Assembly: GCA_963809205.1 (NCBI GenBank)
Contig: CAWEIS010000010.1
Span: forward strand, 310,001-374,000
DNA: 64,000 bases
Origin: DATLLN01 sp963809205
Lineage (GTDB): Bacteria; Actinomycetota; Thermoleophilia; Gaiellales; JAICJC01
Direction of reading: 5' to 3'
Shown here: in pieces, positions 8,039-16,886 of the stretch
How positions within the stretch are numbered: the stretch's first letter is position 1
How the letters are laid out: each line of letters starts with the position of its first letter
The notes under the pieces: generated by a model
What the model saw: only the letters and a program-made list of their open reading frames with translations
What the model was told of the DNA's origin: nothing
The model's database searches: none
Program-made: the position numbers and the translations under genes

Positions 8039-9346
8039 TCAGCCCTCGGTGGTGGCGGCGGAGCAGGCCTCGTCGGCCCAGCGCACCGCCTCGAGGTAGG
8101 CGTCGCGCAGGATCACGTCCGCCGCCGGCGACCCGCCGGGCAGCGACTCGAAGCGGCCGCGCTCGTAGGTGAGCACCCACGTCAGCAGCTCACCGAGCAG
8201 CCCGTCGCCCGTCAGCAGCGCCTGGCTCACCTCGGTCGAGAGCGGCAGCTCGGACAGCACGTCCTCCATCCGCATGCTCATCAGCGCATCGAGCACCGAG
8301 AACAGGCCGACGGTGAACGCCGCCTCCGGATCCACGGTGCCCAGCGCACCGGCGATCCGCTCGGCCATCTTCGCGCGCACCATCGCCACCCGCACGAGCT
8401 CGCTCGGCTGGTCGTCGATCTCGGCGAGCGTCAGCAGCATCGCCCAGCTGCGCACGTTGCTCGAGCCGAGCAGGACGATCGCGTCGTGTACCGAGTCGAC
8501 CCGGCGGGGGAGGGAGAAGTACGCCGAGTTGATGAACCGCAGCAGCCGGTACGAGACGCCGAGGTCGCGGCTGATCACGGCGTCGAGCTCCTCGAGCTCC
8601 ACGTCCGGGTTCTGCAGGGCGGCGACCAGCTCGACCTGTGCCAGCTGGCCGGCTGGCACGCCCTTGCCGGTGACGGTCTTCGGCTGGCAGAAGAAGTACC
8701 CCTGGAACAGCTCGAACCCGGCCTCCTTGCAGCGGTCGAATGCCTCGTGGTTCTCGATCCGCTCGGCGATCAGCCGGATGCCGCGGCTCGACAGCTCGTG
8801 CGCCTGGTCGCTCAGCTGCTGGTCGCTGAAGGACAGCGCGTCCAGCTTGACCATGTCAGCGACCGCCAGCAGCAGCTCGGAGTCTTCGCGCAGCACGAAG
8901 TCGTCGAGCACGATCTGGTAGCCCTTCTCGCGCAGCTCGACCAGCTTCGCGCGGACGTCCAGGTCGAGCGCGTCCGTGCGGCCCAGCTCCAGCGCCACGC
9001 GGTCGGCGGGCAGCAGGGTCGCGAACTCGTTGAGGATGAACTCGCGCGTGACGTTGACGAAGCACACCCTGTTGCCGACCAGCGACTCGAGGCCGATGTC
9101 GGCGATCGTGGTGACGATCGTGCTGGCCGTGGCCGCGTTGTCGTCGGTGAAGTCAGCAGTCTCCACGTCGGCGGAGCGGAACAGCATCTCGTACCCGAAC
9201 ACGTCGTGCCGGCGGTCGTAGATCGGCTGTCGCGCGACGAAGGTCGGCGAGGCGTCGCTCGACCCTGCATCTGCTATCGCGCGTGACAACGACGGCGGCG
9301 GCCATGACTGCAGCCGTCGCGCAAGCGACCATCCGTTCTCGTCCAT
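8039..9346 (-). CDS. EAL-HDOD (YuxH-type) signalling protein
   Basis: The N-terminal half begins FVARQPIYDRRHDVFGYEMLFRS, the hallmark of the EAL-like domain in EAL-HDOD proteins, and continues with IVLDDFVLRED, VKLDALSFSD and LIAERIEN. The canonical EAL triad is degenerate (LELGR), so c-di-GMP hydrolysis is doubtful. The C-terminal half is a HDOD domain (VISRDLGVSYRLLRFINSAYF, AIVLLGSSNVRSWA, AFTVGLFSVLDALM). Start chosen at ATG 9346, which has GAGGGGGAA just upstream; the open frame extends 60 nt further. Probable role: a cytoplasmic scaffold in signalling or motility. Confidence 0.88.
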   Translation of the reverse strand: MDENGWSLARRLQSWPPPSLSRAIADAGSSDASPTFVARQPIYDRRHDVFGYEMLFRSADVETADFTDDNAATASTIVTTIADIGLESLVGNRVCFVNVTREFILNEFATLLPADRVALELGRTDALDLDVRAKLVELREKGYQIVLDDFVLREDSELLLAVADMVKLDALSFSDQQLSDQAHELSSRGIRLIAERIENHEAFDRCKEAGFELFQGYFFCQPKTVTGKGVPAGQLAQVELVAALQNPDVELEELDAVISRDLGVSYRLLRFINSAYFSLPRRVDSVHDAIVLLGSSNVRSWAMLLTLAEIDDQPSELVRVAMVRAKMAERIAGALGTVDPEAAFTVGLFSVLDALMSMRMEDVLSELPLSTEVSQALLTGDGLLGELLTWVLTYERGRFESLPGGSPAADVILRDAYLEAVRWADEACSAATTEG

Positions 9347-9447
9347 GCTTCCCCCTCGGAGCGCGGTTCGACGTCTGCAACAACGTGTCGCCATCGGGAG
9401 CGGCATGCTGGATCGCTCGATCGGGTGAACGGCTGGTCCGATATCGG

Positions 9448-10812
9448 TCAGCCGCGCGCCAGGTCGGCGCGGATCGCGGCGCGCCGCACCTTGCCGGTGG
9501 AGGTGCGCGGCAGCTCGTCCACGAACCGAAGCGACCGCGGGTACTTGTACGGCGCCGTGGCCTCGCGGACGTGCGTGCGCAGCCGGTCGGCGAGCTCGTC
9601 CGACGGCACGGCGCCGGGCGCCAGCACCACGTCGGCGTGGACGATCTGCCCGCGATCGCGGTCGGGCAGGCCAACGGCGGCCGCCTCGGCCACGGCAGGG
9701 TGCGAGCGCAGGGCCGACTCGACCTCGCCCGGCCCGATCCGGTAGCCGGACGACGAGATCACGTCGTCACGCCGGCCGTCGTACCACAGCCGTCCCTCGG
9801 CGTCTTGGCGGACGAGGTCGCCGGTGTGCCAGAGCCCGTTCTGGAGCGAGCGGCCGGTCGCCTCCCGGTCGTCCAGGTAGCCCATGAACAGCGTCGGCAG
9901 CGTCGACGCGACGACGCACAGCTCGGCGTCGGCGATGTGGATGCCGACGCCGGGCAGCGGACGGCCCAGCGATCCCGGCACCGGCTTTTCGCCGGCCAGC
10001 ACGCCCGCCACCGCGCCGGTCTCGGTCTGGCCGTAGCCGTCGCGGACGGCGATCCCGTGCACCTCGCGCCAGCGCTCGACGGTCGGCGCGTCCAGCGCCT
10101 CGCCGGCGGCCACCGCCTCGCGCACGTTGGACAGGTCGGCCGAGGCGAACTCACCGGCCGCCGCGCAGCGGCGGTACTCGGTCGGCGACATACACAACAC
10201 GTCCGGCGCGACCACGCCGATCAGCTCGAGTCGCTCGGCGGCATCGAACCGGCGTGCATGCAGCACGGTCTCCGCACCGGCCAGCTCGGCCGCCAGCCAG
10301 GCGTTGCGCAGCGACTTCGACCAGCCGGTGGCGGCGGTGCACCACACCCGGTCGCCCGGCCGCACACCCATCCAGCGCTCCGTCTGCAGCCGGTTCGCCT
10401 CGACGTATCCGCGGCGGTGCAGCGCGCCCTTCGGCCCGCCCTCGGTGCCCGAGGTGAACAGCACGAACGCCGGCGCGCCGGCCGCCAGCTCCGGCGCCGG
10501 CGGTGCCGCATCGGCGAGCGGCAGGTCACCCGGCTCGAGCAGTGTCCGCACGGCGCCTGAGCGCGCGAGGCGGTCGGCCACGTCGCTCTCCGTCAGCAGC
10601 TCGGGGCAGGGCAGGGACACGGCGCCGATCCGCCACAGGGCGCGCATCGCGACCAGCCACTCGAGCGACTTCCCAAGCCGCACCAGGACGGCGTCGCCCA
10701 CGGAGACACCGGTGCCGGCGAGGCCCGCTGCGGCACGATCGGTGAGCTCGTCGAGCTCGGCCGCCCCGACCGCACGCTGCGCCCCGCTCTCGTTGACGAT
10801 CAGAGCCCGCAC
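9448..10812 (-). CDS. AMP-forming acyl-CoA synthetase
   Basis: The 454-residue member of the ANL superfamily shows AFVLFTSGTEGGPKGALHRRG (P-loop-like A3), RDGYGQTETG (A5), WHTGDLVRQDAEGRLWYDGRRDD (A7) and PRTSTGKVRRAAI with the A10 lysine. It activates a carboxylate as acyl-AMP and transfers it to CoA. Its sequence order resembles medium-chain or aryl acyl-CoA synthetases; the N-terminal region is shorter than the usual 530-550 residues. Substrate unknown. It is transcribed divergently from the small gene at 10854, with 41 nt between them. Confidence 0.88.
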   Translation of the reverse strand: MRALIVNESGAQRAVGAAELDELTDRAAAGLAGTGVSVGDAVLVRLGKSLEWLVAMRALWRIGAVSLPCPELLTESDVADRLARSGAVRTLLEPGDLPLADAAPPAPELAAGAPAFVLFTSGTEGGPKGALHRRGYVEANRLQTERWMGVRPGDRVWCTAATGWSKSLRNAWLAAELAGAETVLHARRFDAAERLELIGVVAPDVLCMSPTEYRRCAAAGEFASADLSNVREAVAAGEALDAPTVERWREVHGIAVRDGYGQTETGAVAGVLAGEKPVPGSLGRPLPGVGIHIADAELCVVASTLPTLFMGYLDDREATGRSLQNGLWHTGDLVRQDAEGRLWYDGRRDDVISSSGYRIGPGEVESALRSHPAVAEAAAVGLPDRDRGQIVHADVVLAPGAVPSDELADRLRTHVREATAPYKYPRSLRFVDELPRTSTGKVRRAAIRADLARG

Positions 10813-10853
10813 GCCGCGCTGAGCCTACCGGTGCGGCGGGGTACAGTGTCGGT

Positions 10854-11219
10854 GTGAGCGCACCGACCTCGCAGGGTCTGCTGATTGGCCTCGTCGGCGT
10901 CCCGCGCTTCGCGGAGCGCGCGCTGGAGATCGAGGGGCGGACGGCGTCGCATCGCCGGCGGCTGGCGGCGGCGCGCCGCGAGCTGGAGGCGGCCTACGGC
11001 GAGGGCGACCTGCTGGCCGCGGCGCTGCGGCGGCTGGCTCGGTCGTGGTGCTTCGACGACGTCAACGCGCTGATCGACGAGCACAACCGGTGGTTCCCGA
11101 TCGAGCGGAACCTGCCGCTCGACCCGGCGACCGGCGAGTACCTGCCGGTGCTCGGGCGTACGCACCGGCTGGAGCGGCTCGGCCCGGACTGGGCGGCCGC
11201 GGCGATCAGCGGTTCTTAA
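10854..11219 (+). CDS. Hypothetical small protein
   Basis: The 121-residue protein has an Arg/Ala-rich helix-forming N-terminal half and a C-terminal stretch SWCFDDVNALIDEHNRWFPIERNLPLDP. I do not recognise a family, although the phrase 'EHNRWFPIERNLP' looks conserved. The GTG start lies 6 nt after TACAGT (10842-10847), which is consistent with a leaderless transcript. A hairpin follows at 11222-11264. No function is proposed. Confidence 0.6.
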   Translation: MSAPTSQGLLIGLVGVPRFAERALEIEGRTASHRRRLAAARRELEAAYGEGDLLAAALRRLARSWCFDDVNALIDEHNRWFPIERNLPLDPATGEYLPVLGRTHRLERLGPDWAAAAISGS

Positions 11220-11221
11220 AG

Positions 11222-11264
11222 CACGCGACCCCCCGCCGGATCGCTCCGGACGAGGGGTCACGTG
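11222..11264. terminator. Bidirectional hairpin between convergent genes
   Basis: The arms CACG...CGTG and GACCCC...GGGGTC enclose an inner stem CCGGA-TCGC-TCCGG. The hairpin lies between the stop of the 10854 gene and the stop of the Flp pilin gene on the other strand. There is no clear T-run, so Rho-independent activity is inferred from shape and position only. Confidence 0.55.
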
Positions 11265-11277
11265 GAGAAGACGACGA

Positions 11278-11448
11278 TTACATCGCGCTGGTGACGCTGG
11301 CGATCACGTTGGAAATCGTGCCCGACAGGAGCGTCAGGGCGCCGACAACAGCGACGGTGATGACACCCAGCACGACGGCGTACTCGGCCATGGTCTGGCC
11401 CTCGTCGTCGCTCATGCTGGTGAACAGGCGGTTCAGGTACTCGATCAA
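11278..11448 (-). CDS. Flp/Fap-type pilin (56 aa)
   Basis: The short protein reads IEYLNRLFTSMSDDEGQTMAEYAVVLGVITV... and ends ...VIASVTSAM. It has a Flp pilin's Q(T)xxEYAVVLG motif followed by a 20-residue hydrophobic helix. Start is TTG at 11448, supported by an almost perfect Shine-Dalgarno AGGAGGTGA 7 nt before it. Flp pilins are processed by a TadV/CpaA-type peptidase at a Gly near the E and assembled by Tad machinery, none of which is encoded in this window. The gene is an isolated pilin copy. Confidence 0.85.
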   Translation of the reverse strand: MIEYLNRLFTSMSDDEGQTMAEYAVVLGVITVAVVGALTLLSGTISNVIASVTSAM

Positions 11449-11626
11449 GGGGATTCACCTCCTCCGGGGCTTGACGCAGGTGAACCTGCTGACTCAGCAT
11501 CGGCCGGACCCCGATCCCGCGCCATAACTCAAAAGGGGGGAAGAAGCACCTGATTCGAGGGGCGTGGAATCTGGCGGATTTGGAGTGTTTTGGTACGAGG
11601 TGGGTGTGCACTGACCGAGCGGCTCG

Positions 11627-11660
11627 CCAGGGGGCCGGGGCGCTGACCCCGGCCCCCTGG
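11627..11660. terminator. Perfect 14-bp hairpin upstream of glpK
   Basis: The arms at 11627-11640 and 11647-11660 are fully complementary (CCAGGGGGCCGGGG / CCCCGGCCCCCTGG) with a 6-nt loop. It sits 15 nt before the glpK start. The 227-nt region between the pilin and glpK otherwise shows no gene. It could end leftover transcription or act as a 5'-leader control element; there is no T-run. Confidence 0.6.
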
Positions 11661-11675
11661 GATACTTGACCGCTC

Positions 11676-13097
11676 GTGATCCTGGCGATCGATCAAGGCA
11701 CGAGCGGGACGACTTGCCTGGTCGTCGACGGCTCCCTCAACGTGCTCGGCCGCGGCTACGCCGAGCTGGCGCAGTACTTTCCGCAGCCGGGCTGGGTCGA
11801 GCACGATCCGGAGGAGATCTGGCAGAGCGTGCTCCAGGCCGCCGTCGTGGCGCTGGACAAGGCGCGGATCGGCGCCGGTGACCTGCAGGCGATCGGCGTC
11901 ACCAACCAGCGGGAGACCGCGGTGCTGTGGGACCGGCGGACGGGCCGGCCCGTGCATCGCGCGATCGTGTGGCAGGACGGCCGCACGGCCGACGCCTGCC
12001 GGGCGCTGCCGGCGGAGCTGTTACGCGAGCGCACCGGCCTGATGCCCAGCCCGTACTTCTCGGCCACGAAGGTGCGGTGGCTGCTCGACCACGCCGGCCG
12101 CGACCCGGCCGAGGTCATGTTCGGGACGGTCGACAGCTGGCTGGTGTGGCGGCTGACCGGCGGCACCGAGCACCTGACCGACCGCACGAACGCCTCGCGC
12201 ACGCTGCTCTGCGGCCTCGCCTCGCTGGAGTGGGACGACGAGCTGCTCGAGCTGTTCGGCGTGCCCCGCGAGGTGCTGCCGCGGATCGTGCCCTCGACCG
12301 GCGTGGTCGCCGAGGCGACGCTGCTGGGCGCGGCGGTCCCGGTCGCCGGGATCGCCGGCGACCAGCAGGCCGCACTCGCCGGGCAGGCGTGCTTTACGCC
12401 GGGTGACGCCAAGGTCACGTACGGCACGGGCAGCTTCCTGCTGGTGCACGACGGCGACCGGCCGGGGGCGCCGCCCGACGGCCTTTTGCGCAGCGCCGCG
12501 GCCCCCGTCGGCTACGCGCTGGAGGGCTCGGTGTTTGTTGCCGGTGCGGCCGTCCAGTGGCTGCGCGACGGGCTCGGGCTGCTCGCGTCGGCGGCCGATG
12601 CGGAGGAGCTCGCGCGATCGCTGGCCGGCAACGACGGCGTGTACTTCGTGCCGGCGCTGACCGGCCTCGGCGCGCCGCACTGGGATCCGCACGCCCGCGG
12701 GCTGCTATGCGGGCTCGACCGGGGCACCGGCCGCGCCCACCTGGTGCGGGCGGCCCTGGAGGCGATCGCCTATCAGGTCTGCGACGTGGTCGCCGCTGTG
12801 CCGGGTGGGGTCGGGCGGCTTCGGGCCGACGGCGGCGCGGCCGCGAACGGGTTCCTCATGCAGTTCCAGGCGGACGTGCTGGGGCAGCCGGTCGAGGTCG
12901 CCTCCGGCGTTGAGATGACGGCGCTGGGCGCCGCGGCGCTGGCAGGTCTCGGCACCGGCGTCTGGCGGGACACCGCGGAGGTCGCGGCGGCGTGGCGCCC
13001 GAGCGCGCGGTACGAGCCGCGGATTGCGGAGGGCGAGCGCGCTGCATTGCTCGACGGCTGGCGCACGGCGCTCGCCCGGACGCTGCTGCCCGGCTAG
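11676..13097 (+). CDS. glpK: Glycerol kinase
   Basis: The 473-residue FGGY-family kinase begins MILAIDQGTSGTTCLVVD and contains IGVTNQRETAVLWDRRTGRPV, TVDSWLVWRLTGG, HLTDRTNASRTLL, AGIAGDQQAALAGQACF, VTYGTGSFLLVHDG and GLGAPHWDPHARG. These are the glycerol kinase signatures. It phosphorylates glycerol to sn-glycerol-3-phosphate in the cytoplasm. Length is slightly below the usual ~500. GTG start. The C-terminal stop shares CTAG with the convergent helicase gene (4-nt overlap). No glpF or glpD is nearby. Confidence 0.92.
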   Translation: MILAIDQGTSGTTCLVVDGSLNVLGRGYAELAQYFPQPGWVEHDPEEIWQSVLQAAVVALDKARIGAGDLQAIGVTNQRETAVLWDRRTGRPVHRAIVWQDGRTADACRALPAELLRERTGLMPSPYFSATKVRWLLDHAGRDPAEVMFGTVDSWLVWRLTGGTEHLTDRTNASRTLLCGLASLEWDDELLELFGVPREVLPRIVPSTGVVAEATLLGAAVPVAGIAGDQQAALAGQACFTPGDAKVTYGTGSFLLVHDGDRPGAPPDGLLRSAAAPVGYALEGSVFVAGAAVQWLRDGLGLLASAADAEELARSLAGNDGVYFVPALTGLGAPHWDPHARGLLCGLDRGTGRAHLVRAALEAIAYQVCDVVAAVPGGVGRLRADGGAAANGFLMQFQADVLGQPVEVASGVEMTALGAAALAGLGTGVWRDTAEVAAAWRPSARYEPRIAEGERAALLDGWRTALARTLLPG

Positions 13098-14269
13098 AAG
13101 CGGCGGCGGCCGCCGCCGCGGCGCTTCGACGAGTACACGAGCCGCGGCGGGGCGGTCTTCATCCCCTCCTGCTCGAACTCGTCCTTCAGCTCGAGGCGGG
13201 CGGCGATGCGGCTGACGTCCGCCTGCTGCTCCTGGGTCACCAACGTGATGCCGGTGCCGGTGCGGCCCGCGCGGCCGGTGCGGCCGACGCGGTGGACGTA
13301 GCCCTTGTTGTCTTCGGGCGGGTCGTAGTTGATGACGTGCGTGATGCCGTCCAGGTCGAGGCCGCGGGCGGCGACATCGGTCGCGACCAGCGTGCCGACC
13401 TTCCCGTTCTGGAACCGCTTCAGCGCCTGCTCGCGCTGCGCCTGCGTCAGGTCGCCGTGGATGGCGGCGGCCGGCAGGCCGCGGCGCTCGAGCTTCTGCG
13501 CCAGCCGCGCGGCGCCGCGCTTGGTGCGAACGAACACCAGAGTCGGCCCGTCGGCGATCTTCAGGAGGTCGACCAGGGTGTCCAGCTTGCCGTCGTCCGT
13601 GACCGGGACGAACCGGTGGTCGACCTGCTCGACGGTCTCGGTCGGCGACTCCGTCTCGTGGCGGCATGCGTGGTCGGTGTAGGCGCGGGCCAGGATGCCC
13701 ACTTCACCGTCCAGGGTGGCCGAGAAGAACATGGTCTGGCGGGTGGTCGGCAGCCAGCGGACGATCTTGTCGACCTGCGGCTTGAAGCCCATGTCGAGCA
13801 TCCGGTCGGCCTCGTCGAGGACGAGGATCTTGACCTTGTCCAGGCTGATCATGCGCTGCTGGACGATGTCGGTCAGGCGGCCGGGCGTGGCAATGACGAT
13901 GTGGGCGGCCTTGGCGGCCTTCGACTGTGTACGCGTGCTGACGCCGCCGTAGACGGAGGCGACGCTCAGTCCGCGAGCCGGGGCGATGCTGGCGAACTCG
14001 GCGGTCACCTGGACGGCCAGCTCGCGGGTCGGCACCAGCACCAGGGCCGACGGCCGCGGGTCGTCGGCGGACAGCCGGTCGACGATCGGCAGCGCGAACG
14101 CCAGCGTCTTGCCGGAGCCGGTGGGGGACTTGGCCAGGATGTCGAGGCCGGCGATGGCGTCCCTCAGGACGAGCGACTGGATCTCGAACGGCGCGTGGAT
14201 GTCGCGCTTGGCGAGCGCCTGGGAAACGGGCTCGGACAGGCCGAGCTCATGGAACGACGGTTCGGACAC
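13094..14269 (-). CDS. DEAD-box ATP-dependent RNA helicase (RhlE-like)
   Basis: All helicase motifs are visible in 391 residues: Q-motif (FELQ-like FEIQSLVLRDAI), AKSPTGSGKT (I), VPTRELAVQ (Ia), TPGRL (Ib), VLDEADRMLDMGF (II, DEAD), FFSATL (III), LVFVRTKRGA (IV), DVAARGLDLDGI (V) and HRVGRTGRAGRTG (VI). A short basic Gly/Arg tail (KRRGGGRRRF) may bind RNA. Likely role: ribosome assembly or RNA remodelling. The 130 nt upstream of the start has no gene. Confidence 0.93.
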   Translation of the reverse strand: MSEPSFHELGLSEPVSQALAKRDIHAPFEIQSLVLRDAIAGLDILAKSPTGSGKTLAFALPIVDRLSADDPRPSALVLVPTRELAVQVTAEFASIAPARGLSVASVYGGVSTRTQSKAAKAAHIVIATPGRLTDIVQQRMISLDKVKILVLDEADRMLDMGFKPQVDKIVRWLPTTRQTMFFSATLDGEVGILARAYTDHACRHETESPTETVEQVDHRFVPVTDDGKLDTLVDLLKIADGPTLVFVRTKRGAARLAQKLERRGLPAAAIHGDLTQAQREQALKRFQNGKVGTLVATDVAARGLDLDGITHVINYDPPEDNKGYVHRVGRTGRAGRTGTGITLVTQEQQADVSRIAARLELKDEFEQEGMKTAPPRLVYSSKRRGGGRRRF

Positions 14270-14399
14270 GTGGTCTCCTTATCGGTACGAGAGAGGCTCA
14301 GCCTGACCCGTAACCCGATAGACGAACCGGCGAAAAGCGAAAACCTCACGGGGCGAAACACTCGCCCGTACACCGAATCCTAGCAGGAGGCGCGGAGCG

Positions 14400-16832
14400 C
14401 TAATCGCGGACGCGCTCGTGCGACGGGTCGTAGAGCGCGTCTGAGGCCACCCGCGCGGGCACCAGCTCGCCCAGCACCTCGACCTCGTACGCGTCGCCGG
14501 CCGCCGCGGCCGCCGGCAGGTACGCGTATGCGATGTTGCCCTTGACGGTGAAGCCGTAGGCGCAGCTGCGAACGCGGCTCACCACCTCGCCGTCCGCATG
14601 GACGGCCTCGCCACCGTACAGGCACCGGTACTCCTCGCCGCCGACCAGCAGCGTCCGCAGGCGCCGCGCGGGCTCGGTCGCGGCGGCCAGCGCCTCGCGG
14701 CCGTTGAAGTCGCCTTTGTCCAGCGCCACGCAGAATCCCAGGCCAGCTTCGTACGGTGTGTCGCCGGCCGTTAGGTCGGTGCCCATGTAGCGGTAGCCCT
14801 TCTCCATGCGCAGCGACTCGAGCACGCGGTAGCCGCCGGCCGCCACCGCGTGCTCCGCGCCCGCCGCCGTCAGCCTGTCCCACACCTGGACGGCGTCGCC
14901 CGGCTCCGCGTACAGCTCGAATCCCAGCTCGCCCACGTACGTGATGCGCTGCGCCAGCACCTGCGCCGGGCCGATGCCGATCGTCCGCGCCGTGCGGAAG
15001 CGGATCGCCTCGTCGGACACGTCGTCCTGGCTGACCGTCTGCAGGACGTCGCGCGAGCGCGGGCCCCAGATGCCGATCACCGCCAGATCCTCGCTGCACT
15101 CGCGGATCGTGACGGCGCCGTCCTCGCGGCGGGCGTTCATCTGCAGCCATCCGGCGTCGGAGTCGACCACGCCGGCGCCGGTGACCACGCGGAACCGCTG
15201 ATCGGCCAGCCGGGTGACCGTGACGTCGGCCACGATCCCGCCCCGGTGGTTCGCCCACTGGGTGTAGATCACGGTGCCCGGCGGCCGGTCGATGCGATTG
15301 ACCGACACGCGCTCCAACAGCGCCAGCGCACCCGGCCCGGTCACGTCGATCTTGCCGAACGAGGTCATGTCGATCATCCCCGCCCGCTCCCGGAACGCAC
15401 GATGCTCCTCGGCCACCCGATCGAGCTCCGGCGGGCGGTGCCAGCCGTATGCCCGCTGATCCTCGCCGGCCCGGCGCCAGGCCATCCCCGGCCGCAGGTG
15501 GTCGGCGCGCTCCCAGCCGTTCTTCGACGCGAACACCGCGCCCAGGTCCTGCATCCGCCCGTGCAGCGGGCTCAGCCGGTTGGGACGGCCCCAGATGTCG
15601 GCGTCCAGCGGGTAGCGCAGCCGGTAGTAGTAGCGGTAGACCTCGCGCCCGGCGGCTTCGACCTGCCTGGGGTTGCGGTAGGCGGCGCCGAACCGCCAGG
15701 CGCGCATGCCGTGCGTGTCCAGCTCGGTCTCGCCCGAGATCATCCACTCGGCGATGGTCTTGCCAATTCCGCCGGCGCCGCCGAAGCCGTTCAGCGAGAG
15801 GCCGGCGGCCGTCCAGAACCCGGGCACGCTCGGCATCGGCCCCAGCAGCGGGTTGCCGTCCGGGGTCATGGCGTCGGGATGGCACTCCAGGGTGACCATG
15901 CCGGCGTCCTCCAGGAACGGGAAGCGGCGCGCCGCGCCGGCCCACAGCCGCGCGAACCGCTGCTCGTCGGCCGGGAGGTTCGCGGACGAGTGGCTCCACG
16001 GAACGCCGTCGACCCAGCGCGCGACCGGGTCGGGCTCATACCCGCCGAACAGCACGCCGCCCGCCTCGGAGCGGCCGTAGACCAGGTTGTCCGTGTCGCG
16101 GAAGCAGGGCATGTCGCGCGGCAGCTCGTGGCCGGGTACCGCCATCAGCGCGATGTGCTGGTGGTCGACCGGCACCGACGGTGTGAACGCGCCGACCATC
16201 GCCGACACCTGCGGCGCCCAGATGCCGCACGCGTTGACCACGTGCTCGGTTTCGATTCGCCCGTGGTCGGTGAGGACGGCGGCCACGGAGCCCAGGTCGT
16301 CCAGCTCGATGCCGGTGACCAGGGTCGAGGTGGCGATCCGGGCGCCCAGGGCGCGGGCCGCGTCGGCCAGCGTGTGGGTGGCGGTGTGCGGGTCGACGCA
16401 GCCGTCCTCGGCGATCCAGACGCCGCCGTACAACGACTCGCCGCTCGCGGCCGGGAGCACCTCGAGCGCCTGCTCGGGTCCGAGCACCTCGACGTCGAGG
16501 CCGATCCCGCGGGCGCGGCTGGCGCCCCGCCGCAGCTCGGCCAGGCTCTCCTCGCTGGAGGCGATGCGCAGGCTGCCGAAGGTGTCGAACACGCCCAGCT
16601 CGCGGTACAGCTCCACGCTGTAGCGCCGGAACCGCATCATCGTCGGCGACGGGTTGAACTGGGTGACCAGGCCTGCGGCGTGGCAGGTCGAGCCGCTGGT
16701 CAGCTGGCCCTTCTCGACCAGCAGGACGTCGCGCCAGCCGGCCTTCGCCAGGTGGTAGGCGACGCTGCAGCCGGTGATCCCGCCGCCGATCACGACCACC
16801 TGCGCACGATCCGGAGAACTGGTCTGTACCAC
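14400..16832 (-). CDS. FAD-dependent dehydrogenase fused to GcvT (dimethylglycine/sarcosine dehydrogenase-like)
   Basis: The 810-residue protein has an N-terminal DAO-type FAD domain (VVVIGGGITGCSVAYHLAKAG, about 1-380), a linker domain, and a GcvT-like folate-binding half (FRERAGMIDMTSFGKIDVTGPGA near 480, then GYRVLESLRMEKGYRYMGTDL). This is the architecture of dimethylglycine and sarcosine dehydrogenases. Those enzymes oxidise an N-methyl group and pass the C1 unit to tetrahydrofolate. GTG start. The divergent choline-kinase-like gene shares a palindromic -10 region (16846-16853). Exact substrate unknown; see the catabolic cluster finding. Confidence 0.88.
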   Translation of the reverse strand: MVQTSSPDRAQVVVIGGGITGCSVAYHLAKAGWRDVLLVEKGQLTSGSTCHAAGLVTQFNPSPTMMRFRRYSVELYRELGVFDTFGSLRIASSEESLAELRRGASRARGIGLDVEVLGPEQALEVLPAASGESLYGGVWIAEDGCVDPHTATHTLADAARALGARIATSTLVTGIELDDLGSVAAVLTDHGRIETEHVVNACGIWAPQVSAMVGAFTPSVPVDHQHIALMAVPGHELPRDMPCFRDTDNLVYGRSEAGGVLFGGYEPDPVARWVDGVPWSHSSANLPADEQRFARLWAGAARRFPFLEDAGMVTLECHPDAMTPDGNPLLGPMPSVPGFWTAAGLSLNGFGGAGGIGKTIAEWMISGETELDTHGMRAWRFGAAYRNPRQVEAAGREVYRYYYRLRYPLDADIWGRPNRLSPLHGRMQDLGAVFASKNGWERADHLRPGMAWRRAGEDQRAYGWHRPPELDRVAEEHRAFRERAGMIDMTSFGKIDVTGPGALALLERVSVNRIDRPPGTVIYTQWANHRGGIVADVTVTRLADQRFRVVTGAGVVDSDAGWLQMNARREDGAVTIRECSEDLAVIGIWGPRSRDVLQTVSQDDVSDEAIRFRTARTIGIGPAQVLAQRITYVGELGFELYAEPGDAVQVWDRLTAAGAEHAVAAGGYRVLESLRMEKGYRYMGTDLTAGDTPYEAGLGFCVALDKGDFNGREALAAATEPARRLRTLLVGGEEYRCLYGGEAVHADGEVVSRVRSCAYGFTVKGNIAYAYLPAAAAAGDAYEVEVLGELVPARVASDALYDPSHERVRD

Positions 16833-16845
16833 CTTCGAGATCGTG

Positions 16846-16853
16846 ACTATAGT
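16846..16853. promoter_or_regulatory. Palindromic shared -10 element of a divergent promoter
   Basis: ACTATAGT is a perfect 8-nt palindrome, so TATAGT can be read on both strands. On the minus strand it sits 13 nt before the GTG of the flavin dehydrogenase. On the plus strand it lies 33 nt before the ATG of the kinase-like gene. No convincing -35 was found on either side. Confidence 0.55.
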
Positions 16854-16886
16854 GGTCGCCCCACGACCCCCCGGCGAGGAGGACGG

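Noticed and set aside
11449..11675. Riboswitch ahead of glpK
   Set aside because: Only a simple 14-bp hairpin is seen; no known aptamer pattern was recognised.
14270..14399. tRNA or small RNA between the helicase and dehydrogenase genes
   Set aside because: No cloverleaf or strong stem was found; probably just the helicase promoter region.
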